DNA from: Aquiluna sp.
GTDB lineage: Bacteria; Actinomycetota; Actinomycetes; Actinomycetales; Microbacteriaceae
Assembly: GCA_018402615.1 (NCBI GenBank)
Contig: JAGYIH010000001.1
Location: 49,454 to 113,453, forward strand
DNA length: 64,000 nucleotides
Reading direction: 5' to 3'
Shown: one piece after another, positions 9,664 through 19,893 of the stretch
How the letters are laid out: the number at the start of each line of letters is the position of its first letter
Position numbering within the stretch: position 1 is the first letter of the stretch
The notes under the pieces: generated by a model
The model's database searches: none
What the model saw: the letters and a program-made list of their open reading frames with translations, nothing else
What the model was told of the DNA's origin: nothing
Position numbers and translations under genes: made by a program

Positions 9664-11305
9664 CTAGAGACAAAGTCGCTGGAACCTGACAGCTATGCCC
9701 TTCGGGCCTCTGGCAGAGCGCACCCTTCTTTGGGTCTGGAAACAGAAACAGGCAATGAGTCTCTTGGTGTATTCGTGCTGGGGATTGCAGGATCTGGTCT
9801 TTCTGGCCCTGCTCCACGATCTCACCAACTGCATGACCGCAATCCGGTCGCTCAAAGGTCAACAACGGCGAGGCTGTGAGAAATAAACAGGGCTGCAAAT
9901 TGCTGCCCAGTGCCGTTGAATCTGTTGCAGCAAAGTTCAAGAACTCTGCCTGCACCGAGACATCCAGTGCACTGGTTGGCTCATCCGCTACCAGCAGCTT
10001 GGGACTCAGCGCTAGCGTTTCGGCAATACCCACACGCTGTCTCTGGCCACCGGAGAGCTCGTGGGGATATCGGTTTCGGGTAAGTCTTTGAAGCTCTACC
10101 AGGTCCAACAGCTCACCACACGCTTGGTGCGGTTCCTCTGAGTTGTAGCCTGCAAGAAGTGCGTCCGTTGATGGATTGACCACGGCCAGCGGTTTAGCGA
10201 ACTACCTGGGTCCGAAGACACCTGATGTTCTTCTACCGGGCAGTTCCTTTTGAAACCCCAACTATCTTTTGCCCGGCAACCAACAATTGCCCGGACTTTA
10301 TCGGCAAAGCCCAACCACTGCGCGCCCGATTGTTGTCTTTCCGATCCTGACTCGCCCACTCAGGACCCAGAACCTCGCCCGCAGAGTCTCCAGGCTTGCG
10401 TTCTGATGGCCAGGAATGCCGGGCACTTTGCCGCGCTTCGGGTATTCGATATTCAGGCCTTCAAGGCGAGGGCTGGCTCTGAGTTGCTAGAAACTGAGAG
10501 TCTCTGACTGGGCTAAAACGAGGTGAGGAACGGCTGCAAGCAGTGCCTTGGTGTATTCGTGTTTATGCCTCAAAGATTTGCTCGGTGGAGCCATTTTCAA
10601 CAACTACACTGAGTCTTTCATGACAACTGCGGTCAGACACCTACAATACACCCATGTCATGGGTAAATCAAGATGATTGCCAGGTCTAGGCGCTGTTGAG
10701 ATTTCGAAGTAGTTCCAGGATCTCTGGCCTGCACGGTGACGTCCAGTGCAGTCGTGGGTTCATCCGCACCAGTAGTAGCGGATCACAGGAGATTGACTGC
10801 GCAATCATGGCGCGTTGCCTCTGACCTCCGGAGAGTTGGTGCGGGTAGGAATTAAAGGCTTTCTGGGTCCGCAGCTCCACCATTTCCAATAGTTCGAGGG
10901 AGCGCTTCTTGGCTTGCGCTCTCTTGGTCATGCCCCCGGTTATGAACCTGAAGTGCCTCGGTGATCTGGGAAGCCAACCGTATACAGGGTTTAGCGTGGT
11001 CATCGGTTCCTGGAAGATAACCGCCGCAATCTTCTTACCGCGGACTTCTCTCAGGCGTCTTTGTCTGCACCAATTAAGCTGCCCTCGAGCAACACTGATC
11101 CGGTTGCGCGTCCTGTTTACCGGCAGCAGACCTAAAAGACTCATGGCAGAGGTTGACTCGTCGGATCCTGATTCTCCTACGATTGCCAACACCTCGCCCG
11201 GTCTAACGCTGAAGCTGATGCCGGAGGCGGCCATTACCCACTCACCGTCAATCTGGTGAAGCCAACTGAAAGTTCACTGGTTTCAATAATCGGTTTAGAG
11301 GTCAT
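9664..11305 (-). pseudogene. Two-domain peptide ABC transporter ATPase (DppD-DppF fusion type), frameshifted
   Basis: Would energise peptide/nickel-type ABC uptake. Pieces of two ABC ATPases lie head to tail in shifted frames. First half: MTSKPIIETSELSVGF at 11305, degenerate Walker A GESGSDEST near 11150, VIFQEPMTTLNPVY, and signature [19 protein letters not shown] near 10840. Second half: Walker A near 10350, where one missing G in a GGGAAAG run turns GESGSGKTT into a frameshift, then [19 protein letters not shown] and [18 protein letters not shown] near 9970. No start or stop clearly separates the halves, and the total (about 547 codons) fits the fused DppDF ATPases common in Actinobacteria. 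At least half a dozen indels break it. Confidence 0.8.
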
Positions 11306-11309
11306 TTAG

Positions 11310-11890
11310 GCACAAACTCCTTGCTTACTGCAACACTTGTGGCGTGCAGATTTCATTGCTAAGTCCTCGAGATACCTTCTCGATTGCCATCATGTTACGC
11401 GGTGCTGGCTTTGGCCAGCGCTCCTGCCACTGATGGCATCTCGGGAGGCCAGAGCGCTCCCCTGGTTTTGACCATAGTCTTTGGAACCTGATGCTCTTTT
11501 TGGTTTCAGGTTGAGGTCATGAACAAGAAGTTGTCATCAGAAACGTGCTCAGAACCTTTAGGTGCCCATGCGAGGACGCAAGAATCGACACTCGTTAAAT
11601 TTTGCGCTCTTCACCGAAGGCGGTAAGCGCATCAACCAGCTGGTCGGCAACCGCACCAGGCCGACATGCCAGCATCTCGCCAGCCGAGAGCAGGGTCAGC
11701 ATTTGCCCGAGAGCACCTACCCGCAGGCACCGTTAGACCCGGAGATCTGATTGTAGTGATTCCGGCGCTGCCGCAGCGACCATTCGACGCTACTGGGAGC
11801 AGCAAAGAGATTCTGCTGAGGCTTCAGGAAGAATCCAAGGTCGTTGTTACTCAAGTACCCTGGCCAACTCAAGGTCTTGGTGTGCTGCTC
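11310..11890 (-). other. Unassigned stretch between dppC and the ATPase gene
   Basis: About 580 bases in the damaged block with no frame open for more than 115 codons. Minus-strand pieces such as EMLACRPGAVADQLVDALTA and VLAWAPKGSEHVSDDN look protein-like, suggesting one more frameshifted gene of the operon, but I cannot assign a family. A plus-strand reading is also possible. Confidence 0.3.
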
Positions 11891-11921
11891 ATTTTGAACT
11901 TCCTTGTTCTGAACTAGAAGC

Positions 11922-13013
11922 TTAAGGACTCTCATTAGTTTGCCTTGCGGTTTCATGAGCTTTAGGTCGTTGATTGCACCATCGGTTCTGGCACCTGCGC
12001 CGACGTGGGTCAAACGCACTTTAGGCCATCGTACCAATGAAGTGATGGTTAGCGCAATTGCCAACGATGAACAGACCCGATACCAGAACAGCCAGCGAGT
12101 CTTGAACGCTTGCTGTATTCACTGATGATCTGACCCAGAGAAATGTCCGGGGCAACAATTCAAGTTTTCCAGGGTTTGAGCGAAGTCTCAATCTCCAAAA
12201 TCGCAGCCAAGCATCATCAACAGGGTGGCGTTTACCACGATTACACTGATGGTGTTAAGTGCATGATGTGCTGAAAATAACTCTGAAGTTTGAAGCACCT
12301 GCAACTCTTGCGGCGTCTACGAACTCGCTCCCGAAGCGCGAAAGGAACTCGGCACGAAACCAGACGCTAAGCCAGTCCATGCCAGTGCTCCAGCAGGGCA
12401 AGCGACACCTGGCACGCCGTTCAAAATTGCGGCTCAGTACGGCTCCCACAACCAAAATCGGAATAGATGATTACCACGTCGGTGGCACGCATCGTGCTGG
12501 GTCTAGCCCGCCCCTGAAGAACCCAGCTAGCGAGCCAACCACAACACCAATAACGGTTGACAGAATGCCCACAATTAGAACAACAATCAGCGACTGCTGA
12601 ATGCCCATAACCCCAAAGATGTCCTTGCCCAGGGTGTCCTGACTAAAGGGGGTGCTCACCGATGGTGAAGTTTGCAAGATCCATGGTTGGCCGATCACCC
12701 TGGTTTAGAACGTCATAGCTTTCATACTAGTTAGGTCCACCAGCCCAAATGCGGTAACCATCGAGTGGCCAGTCTGTTTGTGCTGTTGGGACTGTTAATT
12801 AGATTTCCAGAACCACCAAATCCCCACTGTGCCCACTGGACGTGAAGGCCAGCAGGGTGATAAAACCAAGAACAAAGAGTGAGATGACTGCAGCCTTGTA
12901 AGAAAGAAGGCCCTATGCGGACGATTGTTCCGCGACAGACCTCAGTCTCACGCTGCTCGATAGTTATCTCGCGATTGGAGTTGGAGTTTCGTTGTTATCG
13001 CGCTTTTTGCCAT
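11922..13013 (-). pseudogene. dppC: Peptide ABC transporter permease, DppC type, frameshifted
   Basis: Inner-membrane permease of the peptide transporter. Recognisable segments in several frames include FSQDTLGKDIFGVM, the membrane stretch SLIVVLIVGILSTVIGVVVG, LAGFFRGGLD, and the EAA-loop pattern EFVDAARVAGASNFRVIF near 12300, followed by MMLAAILEIETSLSFLGFG-like residues if indels are repaired. The ATG overlaps the dppB stop (TAATG). An oligopeptide permease N-terminal region lies at 12900-13013. Stop position is approximate because the frame is broken many times. Confidence 0.75.
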
Positions 13014-14555
13014 TAGCCGATCCTGATTCTTGGGTCCAGTGCGGAGTAAAGCAGGTCAGCTATGACGCGCTGATTACCGCCATCAAAGCCTCCACCACCA
13101 TGATGTGCCCATGACCAAGTCTTACACATCGACCGCATTCACACTCGAATAAAGAGTGAGCCCATACTGGCCCAGGCAAAGACCCGCTCGGTAGATAACC
13201 GGCCCCACCAATCAAACCCGTTATGTCTACCGGGATGATGGTTGCGATAGGTGCAGGCACAGCATTGCGGTGACGCACGACAACAGTGCGCTCATTTAGG
13301 CCCTTGGTGCGTGCCGCGGACATAATCCTGGTTCATTACCTCGAGCAGCGATGCGCGCAGTAACGCGTGTAACCAGCCACCGAGATGATCATCAGAGCTG
13401 CGGTTGAAGGATGAGGTGAGCATAGGAATCAAGCAGATCCAGCCACATGCCATCCTGGCGCTTGATTGCGGGAGTGACGGTGCCACCATTGAAATAAAGC
13501 CATTTGGAATTGGAATCAGACCCAGGTACCGCTCCCAGTACTGCAGAGCCTTCATCGATGACCATGATGATTCCGCCAGGAAACCCGTAGTGCCGGCAGC
13601 CCTGCTATCTCCTTGCGACCATCGCCACCAAAACAGCAATCCCAATGCGACGCCAGCACGGTCATGATGGCGATCCAACTAAAGATGCCGAGTGCCCCGG
13701 GAACATAGAAGAAGAAGTACCTGACCTGGTAGCCACATCGCACCCGCCACCGCTGCCATTCCGGCAACGATTATCACACCGCGTCGCATGCCAAAACCGA
13801 TTGAGAGTAGCAGCACCACCCCGCAGCCAGCAGCGTCAGTAGCACAACACCGACGGTGCCAATAGATGGTACTTCAACCACTGCGTCAGATTCAGAACAG
13901 GATTAGCAGCCTCTGAGAGCGCCAGCGAGCCAACAAAGGCACGCACGCGAGACTGTAGTGCGTCACCCACTATGCCTGTGACCACAGCTGCGAGAGACCC
14001 AGGGCGATGAATATGGCAAAGAAAGAAGGAGACCACCGGCTCCGCGAGAAACGGTTGAACTGAATGGCACCATATTCCTTCAGGAGCATCGGCGACCCAG
14101 AAAATGGGATGAACAGAAAGAAGGCAAAGAATGTCACGGTGTAGTCATAGCCCGAGTAATTCGGCCCTCAGGGCCGTGCTCATACCAACAGCAACACCGA
14201 CGATGATTGAAAGAATTGTTGCTACGCAACTAGCTGCACTGTCGAAGCCACCGCGCCAGAGAAGCGCCTCTGTGACCGGGATTTCACCGCGCGAAACAGA
14301 TATTCCTAGGTTGCGCCTGCAATCAAACAGCCAGCTGCCCCCGAGCCAGTAGAAGTAGCGAATTGGGGGTGGGGACATCAAGATCCAGGATGTCGGTTAG
14401 ATAGGCAATCGGAACTGAATGTCGGGACCGGTGCGAACCGCGAAGTTCAAGAAGGGGGTCTCCGGAGATTGCCGTGAGGTTGTAAACAATGAACGAGGCA
14501 ACCAGTAACACCATTAGGCCGCGGCAGCTCTACGAACGATAAAACTAAGCATCAT
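13013..14555 (-). pseudogene. dppB: Peptide ABC transporter permease, DppB type, frameshifted
   Basis: First permease of the transporter. Pieces: MMLSFIVRRAAAA at the start, SFIVYNLTAISGDPLLELRG, DLDVPTP and IRYFYWLGG, NLGISVSRGEIPVTEAL, and VATILSIIVGVAVGMSTALR. Near the end are ARTKGLNERTVVVRH, IATIIPVDITGLIGGA and LLYSALDPRIRIG, typical of DppB C-termini. The span (about 1.54 kb) is longer than the classical 310-residue DppB but matches the roughly 500-residue actinobacterial type with an inserted membrane region. Two ATGs in a row at 14555 and 14552 mark the start. Confidence 0.75.
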
Positions 14556-14623
14556 TGCTCCTGACGGGCAAAAAATGGGGCCACCTGATTACTCGATGGC
14601 TTCCCTTCAACTATGCGTCTAGA

Positions 14624-16403
14624 TTAGCCCGCGGTTGGGGTCCAGTTCCAGAAGTTCCAGAAGTAGTAAGGAACTAGTAGGGATGGCTGGACGCTGATAC
14701 TGACTTGTCCCACCATACAGGACTGGGAACTGGAAGATGGTGATGTTATAAGCATCCTTAGCTAGCTCTGCCTCAATATAGAGACGGATGCGTAGCTGGT
14801 CTTCCTTCTTCACAGCAACGTTTAGCTCTTCACCAGACCGTCGACAGTGCCGCGTTTGAGTAGCCGGGTCCAGTTGAGGGTCCAGTAAGGGTTAGGTACT
14901 GGTCATCACCAGAAACAGCAAGCGAAGTTGCTGCCCAAGCGAAGATGGTTGTGGCCGTGAGGGTTAATCGCTGGGTACACGTTGTTCGTGAACTCCAGTT
15001 TGGCTCGGACTGGTCAACAATGTTGAATCCAACCCGTCCAGCCGAGAGGTGATTAGCTCAACTCTGGCCACGACGAACATTGCCCTGGGGGAACCAGAAC
15101 CCAACGTCGATCGGGAGGATGCCGGGCGTCAGCAAGAATCTCCTGTGCCTTCGCACGGTTCTCCCGTCGGTACCTAGGTACTGTGCGTAGTAGCTTTTTG
15201 CCTCGTCATAGCCCCGGAACCAGGGACGAACAGTAACGGCGGTACGTAGTCGCGGGTTGGGTTCAGTGGTTTGATTAGCTTCCTCGATGATCTCGTTACG
15301 TGGGATCGACAGCAAGAATGCCTGACGAACCTTCAGTGCGGTCTCAGCGTTGCCACCGTAGGAAGCCGGGTCGAAAGTGACCACCGTTGTTGACCGAGAG
15401 GTCAATGTGCCGTAGGGCAGCTTCCTCAGAGGATGAGTACTGGCGTTCTGAAGAGCCTGACCAGTGCTAAAATGCCAGCGGTTACTGACCTGAAGCGATC
15501 TGAACTCATCGCTGTCAACCGCCCGAATAGCAGCGGTTGAGTCAGCAATCTGACGGATGGTGAGCGTGTTCGTACTTAAAGGCTTTGGACCCCAGTTGTA
15601 AAGGGTTGATCACGTGTGGAGTACTGCTCCTCAACCAATTCCTAGAACGTAAGGGTCCGGAGGATAGGTACACAAGTGGGTTGGTCTGGGGTGTTTATGG
15701 AATTGGCAGCTGTTGTTCCAGGTCTCAGCAACGCCAGCCATCCATGCGTCGTCACCGTTTGCAACGGCGTCGATCAGGGCCTGCTTAGCAGCAGCTACCG
15801 GGGTGATTTCTGGGTAGGAAAGCACATGGTTCCGTAGGGCAGAGACGCCAACACCGAACCGTAGCTCCCAGTCAACATACTGAACGTCGTATCTGGCTGT
15901 GATGGCTAATATCGACGGTTGGAAGCTTGATGCGAGGTTGTCCTTTGGCGCTGCGTGAGTAGCAAAGACGTAGGAACCGTCCTCACCTGTAGTAACCGAA
16001 GGTCGATACCCATGCCAAAAGCATGTCAGCGCCATCAATCTGGGTGCCGTCAGACCAAACAACGCCATCGTTGATTGTGTACTTGACGGTCATGGTCTTC
16101 AACAACAATTCGTAAGTACCGTACTCAGCGTTCTTCACCAGAGCAGGGACTGTTGTCGGTAACTAAACTGGATCCGTTAGTACCCGTTAGGAGTTTGCGA
16201 CGTTGTTACCCCAGCGGCTGAACCGTTGAAGTGATCTACAATGTCGTCTCCAGCCGACGGTCAATAGCGGAGCTTAGAGCCTCTTCGTTACTGCGGTTCC
16301 GGAAGCGGTTGAGTTGGGTTAGTTTCTGGTGCTGCACAACCTGAAAGGGTCAGAGCCAGAGCGCCAATTCCCGCAACCGCGCCGCTGGGCGGAATTTCTT
16401 CAT
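14624..16403 (-). pseudogene. dppA: Family 5 extracellular peptide-binding lipoprotein, frameshifted
   Basis: Substrate-binding lipoprotein of the same transporter. The start has a clear AAGGAG ribosome-binding site and a signal peptide that ends in a lipobox LSGCAAP once a one-base shift is repaired. Internal pieces fit SBP family 5: ITVKYTINDGVVWSDG, GADMLLAWV-like residues near 16010, ALKVRQAFLLSIPRNEII near 15330, and the C-terminal KDAYNITIFQFP followed by YYFWNFWNWTPTAG, a standard family-5 ending. First gene of the operon on the minus strand; the 3' neighbours are permeases B and C and the fused ATPase. Confidence 0.8.
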
Positions 16404-16619
16404 GTTTCTCCTTGTCTTGGAGTCTTACCCGGATTCCTGGGCATGGACGCTACAATCCTAGAGTCAACTTTGGGCGGAACGTACATACAAAATTTGCCTT
16501 GCAATGTTTGTTCACCATTGTGTGATATCTCCCAAATTGATTGACCGTGAACCTAACTTTGTAGACGCAGCGCAACTAGGCCTTGGGGCTGTGCGAAGCG
16601 ATTTAGCTGCCCTTAAGCG

Positions 16620-17432
16620 GTGGTGCTGTGGGGTTCGCTAGCCGCACCGGGGGTATCGCTCGGGCACATCCCACCATTTTTGCTAACCGGAATCGGCCTG
16701 TTGATTGGGTCCCTGGTTTCACTGCCGCTTTCCAAGTTCAACCTCAGAGATCTAAAAGTCTCCAAAAAGGCTTTGACGGTTGGTGTTTATGGCCTATTCG
16801 GCTATCACGCAGCACTATTTGCAGGGCTTCAAAATGCCCCCAGCGTTCAGGCCAACCTGGTGAATTACCTTTGGCCACTGTTGATTGTGGTTTTGGCTCC
16901 ACTGTTTATCGGCGGCACAATCCTGAAAATTAGACACGTCGTCGCTGCAATTGTGGGCTTTATTGGTGCAGGCCTTGCAATTCTTTCCGGTGCCGAGCTG
17001 GTTTCGGGTTTTGCGATTGGTTACGTCTTTGCGTTTTTTGCCGCAATCTTTTGGTCCACCTATTCGCTGATGTCAAAAACACTTGCAATTAAGACCGCAG
17101 CTATTGGAACTTTTGGCTTTTTCTCTGGCTTGCTGGCACTGGCAGCTCACCTTTTCTTTGAGCCGGAAACCCAAATATTGATTAGCGATTGGCCGCTGCT
17201 TTTCGCTCTTGGGCTTGGGCCACTGGGTTTAAGTTTTTATCTTTGGAACTACGCGCTCAAAACTGGGAACCCGCAACGGGTTGGCCTGATTGCCTTTTTG
17301 ACACCGCTCATCTCAACCACGCTGTTACTGCTGGTGACCAACATCCCGCTAAGCCCGCTGCTTGCTCTGGCTGCGGTAATGATCTTTGCGGCAGCCCTGG
17401 TTGGTTCGCGGAACATAAAGACGGGTAAATAA
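16620..17432 (+). CDS. EamA-family (DMT) transporter, N-terminus probably truncated by sequence damage
   Basis: Ten-helix drug/metabolite-type exporter or carrier; substrate unknown. 270 residues are open from a GTG at 16620 and contain two EamA repeats (about 1-120 and 135-260), with the repeat-typical APSVQANLVNYLWPLLIV and the small-residue-rich helices FFAAIFWSTYSLMSK. The first membrane helix expected before GSLAAPGVSLGHIPPF is missing; bases 16545-16620 lie at the edge of the damaged block, so the true start is probably upstream and shifted. An MFS gene follows after eight bases. Confidence 0.8.
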   Translation: MVLWGSLAAPGVSLGHIPPFLLTGIGLLIGSLVSLPLSKFNLRDLKVSKKALTVGVYGLFGYHAALFAGLQNAPSVQANLVNYLWPLLIVVLAPLFIGGTILKIRHVVAAIVGFIGAGLAILSGAELVSGFAIGYVFAFFAAIFWSTYSLMSKTLAIKTAAIGTFGFFSGLLALAAHLFFEPETQILISDWPLLFALGLGPLGLSFYLWNYALKTGNPQRVGLIAFLTPLISTTLLLLVTNIPLSPLLALAAVMIFAAALVGSRNIKTGK

Positions 17433-17440
17433 TAGAGTCC

Positions 17441-18631
17441 ATGGCAACCGGGAATTTTAGGAAACGAAGCCTTGCCACACCGGTTTACCTCCCCTCATTT
17501 ATGTTCTCTGCCGCAGAGGGCGCACTTTTGCCGATCCTGCCGGTTAGCGCGGTGCTTTTTGGATTTAGCCTCGCCGAAGCTGCGCTTGTCACAACCGTAT
17601 TGATGCTTGGAACCTTGCTCTTTGAAGTTCCAGCTGCTCGAATCACATCCCTGATTGGCGAGCGCCGAGCGATGCTAATTGCCACAGCTCTGGGAGCTGG
17701 CCTAACAGTCTTGGCATTTTTTAACCTCGGATATCAGGTTCTCCTAATTGCCGCACTGGGTTTTGGAATTTCCCATTCGCTTTTCGGGCTCGCTCGGCAC
17801 TCACTGCTGGCCGCCTTAGTGCCGCCAGAACATCGACCACGCTCAATGTCACTGCTGGGAGGCATGTTTCGTGGCGGGCTGGCCCTGGGTCCAGTGGTTG
17901 GAGGCTTATTCATCGCACTGTTTGGTGTTCAATCTGGCTACCTCGCTGCAACGCTGATGATTATTGCGGCAGGCCTCTCGGTGCTCAGTGTCCCAGCAGG
18001 AAAGCTCTCCACTCCGCCGTCGGGTCTGGGAGGTGGCATCTGGGCAGTGGCCAAGCGCGAGGCCCCAAAGCTTGCGACCCTGGGCGTTGCCTCGGCCATC
18101 ATTTCGGCAGGGCGCACCATCAGGCTAATTGGCTTACCGCTACTTGCCATCCAACTGGGAATTGGCCCCGCTGAGGCGAGCCTGATCTTTGGCATCACCG
18201 GATTTATTGACTTCACGCTGTTTTATCTCTCGGGCATCATCATGGACCGCTACGGCAAATTCTGGTCCTCAGTGCCCACGCTTCTAGGGCTTGGCACCGC
18301 GTACCTGTTTTCTTTTCTAGTTACCGACCTATTTAGTTTCTGGGTCCTAGCCGCGGTCACGGCCCTGGCCAATGCGCTATCGGCCGGCATCAACATGATT
18401 CTCGGTGCTGACCTCGCTCCCGAGGGATCCAGGAGTGAGTTTCTTGCGTCCTTCAGAATTCTCACTTCGGGCGGCGTAGCCTTCGCACCTGCAATGATCT
18501 CGGTTCTAACGGCAACCGTTGGTTTGGCTGGAGCCTTGGCTGCAACCGGGCTATTGAACTTTGTCGGGGCATTTCTGTTCTGGCGCTATCTGCCGATTTA
18601 CGCTCCGGATAGAAAACGCACTAGCGAATAA
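17441..18631 (+). CDS. MFS transporter
   Basis: Twelve-helix major facilitator protein of 396 residues; substrate not predictable, though the general look is that of small drug/sugar exporters. Conserved features include the loop 2-3 region RITSLIGERRAML at about 66-78 and the helix-rich repeat after residue 200 with ISAGRTIRLIGLPLLA. It follows the EamA gene by eight bases, so the two are probably co-transcribed. Its 3' end overlaps the convergent pilus operon by 11 bases. Confidence 0.85.
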   Translation: MATGNFRKRSLATPVYLPSFMFSAAEGALLPILPVSAVLFGFSLAEAALVTTVLMLGTLLFEVPAARITSLIGERRAMLIATALGAGLTVLAFFNLGYQVLLIAALGFGISHSLFGLARHSLLAALVPPEHRPRSMSLLGGMFRGGLALGPVVGGLFIALFGVQSGYLAATLMIIAAGLSVLSVPAGKLSTPPSGLGGGIWAVAKREAPKLATLGVASAIISAGRTIRLIGLPLLAIQLGIGPAEASLIFGITGFIDFTLFYLSGIIMDRYGKFWSSVPTLLGLGTAYLFSFLVTDLFSFWVLAAVTALANALSAGINMILGADLAPEGSRSEFLASFRILTSGGVAFAPAMISVLTATVGLAGALAATGLLNFVGAFLFWRYLPIYAPDRKRTSE

Positions 18632-19025
18632 TGAAACTTTCGGCCCTTGCGCTTCTGCAGATGGTGAGCTCCCCCAGGGCCCAGAGTGGGTTTTGAACCC
18701 TGGCGCAAAGCCTGAGATTTGAAACCGCACCCTCGGCAGTTATCTGGTAATTCAAGACCCTGATGCGTTGAGCACTTGGGGCGATTGCCAAAAAACTAGC
18801 CGCATTCTGCAGGAGTTGGTTTTGGTTTGGGATTCCTCGGGTCACCGAGCGATCATGCGCAAAGAGCACGGTGGCATCACTGATTCCCTGAACTCGGTTG
18901 GTGGCAACCATCGTCACCCCAACCGCGGCAGAGCCAAATAGCGTCAGCAAGATTAGGGCCAGATATCCGGCTACCAAGGGCGCAATGGTTCCGGCATCCC
19001 GGTGCACTTTCACTCTTGGTTTCAC
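18621..19025 (-). CDS. TadG-like / Rv3654c-like pilus-locus protein
   Basis: Short secreted protein (134 residues) with one N-terminal membrane helix at about 12-37 (IAPLVAGYLALILLTLFGSA) and an extracytoplasmic domain. It matches the helicase/secretion-neighbourhood TadE-like proteins that end Rv3654c-type loci, where a basic N-terminus with DAGTIAPLVAG-like residues is typical. The start codon overlaps the upstream gene's stop (ATGA-type, four bases). Last gene of the minus-strand pilus operon. Confidence 0.75.
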   Translation of the reverse strand: MKPRVKVHRDAGTIAPLVAGYLALILLTLFGSAAVGVTMVATNRVQGISDATVLFAHDRSVTRGIPNQNQLLQNAASFLAIAPSAQRIRVLNYQITAEGAVSNLRLCARVQNPLWALGELTICRSARAESFIIR

Positions 19026-19366
19026 CTGACGGGCTCAATCCCCAGGGTGGCCAAAGCCCTCGCCCCTCCGACTTGGACCTCGAGAGTCACAAGCTCCCCA
19101 GTTCGAGTAACACGATAACTGGTTAGTGTTTTTTGCCATGAACTAGCCAAGACCTGAAGTGATCGCGTGGGTGAGGCAAGTGACCCTCGCTCTGATTCGA
19201 GCATTGCTGACCTCACTCCGTGCCGAGCAATTGATTCTGCCGCCAACTGATTACTGATCTGGTCATAGAGCAAAACCCCCGGTCCAATCGGCAAAAGCAA
19301 CAGCGTTATAAGCGCAACCGTCTCGACTGGGGCAGAGCCCGCGGAGCCGTCGCCCCTAGCTGACAC
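19022..19366 (-). CDS. TadE/TadF-like pseudopilin
   Basis: Minor pseudopilin-like protein. From the GTG at 19366 it has about 114 residues: short charged leader SARGDGSAGSAP, then a Glu-containing hydrophobic helix VETVALITLLLLPIGPGVLLY, the TadE pattern of a +5-like Glu next to a helix, and a small extracytoplasmic domain. An ATG at 19420 also fits the frame but would overlap the preceding gene by 65 bases; GTG gives an 11-base overlap and places the class-III-like leader near the N-terminus. Confidence 0.7.
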   Translation of the reverse strand: MSARGDGSAGSAPVETVALITLLLLPIGPGVLLYDQISNQLAAESIARHGVRSAMLESERGSLASPTRSLQVLASSWQKTLTSYRVTRTGELVTLEVQVGGARALATLGIEPVR

Positions 19367-19703
19367 GTTCCCTCGGCGCAAGAGCCTGAATAAAAATCGC
19401 GGGAGGTTGAATAAACCCAAATCCAGGCAGCTGAGATTTCACGCTCACTCCAACAAAACCCTCAACGCCCATCGGTGAAATGTCGTAGCTCGCAAGATCG
19501 GGGAGGTTTATATCCAGCAGCCGCAAAAGATATCGGTTTTGCTCCGGAGCATTCACTCTCCCCGCGTTGCTGGCCGCACTTATGGCTGCGTCACGAATCA
19601 TAAGGGTGTGATACGCGGCAAAGGACAGGCTCATGACGCTCAACGTAATCAGTGTTGCCAGAGCTGTGTTCAGAATGGCCCCAACTACCGAGTTTCCCTC
19701 CAT
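19356..19703 (-). CDS. TadE-like pseudopilin
   Basis: About 115 residues from the ATG at 19703, which overlaps the preceding stop (TAATG). It opens with MEGNSVVGAILNTALATLIT, a Glu followed by a membrane helix as in TadE minor pilins, then an extracytoplasmic domain with DAAISAASNAGR (TadE-typical) and SYDISPMGVEGFVGV. Expected to be an accessory pilin in the Tad-like secretion locus. An upstream in-frame ATG at 19772 is unlikely because it would overlap the pilin gene by 70 bases. Confidence 0.75.
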   Translation of the reverse strand: MEGNSVVGAILNTALATLITLSVMSLSFAAYHTLMIRDAAISAASNAGRVNAPEQNRYLLRLLDINLPDLASYDISPMGVEGFVGVSVKSQLPGFGFIQPPAIFIQALAPRERVS

Positions 19704-19888
19704 TAGAAAGAAACCACTCGGTTCATTGCCTGTTGGAATACCCCCTCGAGAGCCGGGCCCGCGTAAGCCCAAATCAGAACAACAAGACCCGCGGTCATCA
19801 GAGTGATCAACACCCAGCCCGGGACGTCTCCCCTATCCGAATCGATTGAGCATGATGCGTTCGGGGTTGATGTTTTTTTCATTTTCAT
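19703..19888 (-). CDS. Small Flp/DUF4244-like pilin candidate
   Basis: 61-residue protein: a charged, Ser-rich leader of about 22 residues, then DRGDVPGWVLITLMTAGLVV with a single hydrophobic helix, then a short tail. Position between tadC and tadE and its size mark it as the probable major pilin subunit. The leader has a Gly-Asp just before the helix, comparable to a Flp processing site, although a classical G/EY cleavage site is not seen. A good AAAGGAT-type ribosome-binding site precedes the ATG. Confidence 0.7.
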   Translation of the reverse strand: MKMKKTSTPNASCSIDSDRGDVPGWVLITLMTAGLVVLIWAYAGPALEGVFQQAMNRVVSF

Positions 19889-19893
19889 CCTTT

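Noticed and set aside
9660..16620. Prophage or insertion-sequence invasion as cause of gene loss
   Set aside because: No transposase, integrase, terminal inverted repeats or target duplications are seen; all pieces align to one ordinary operon in order.
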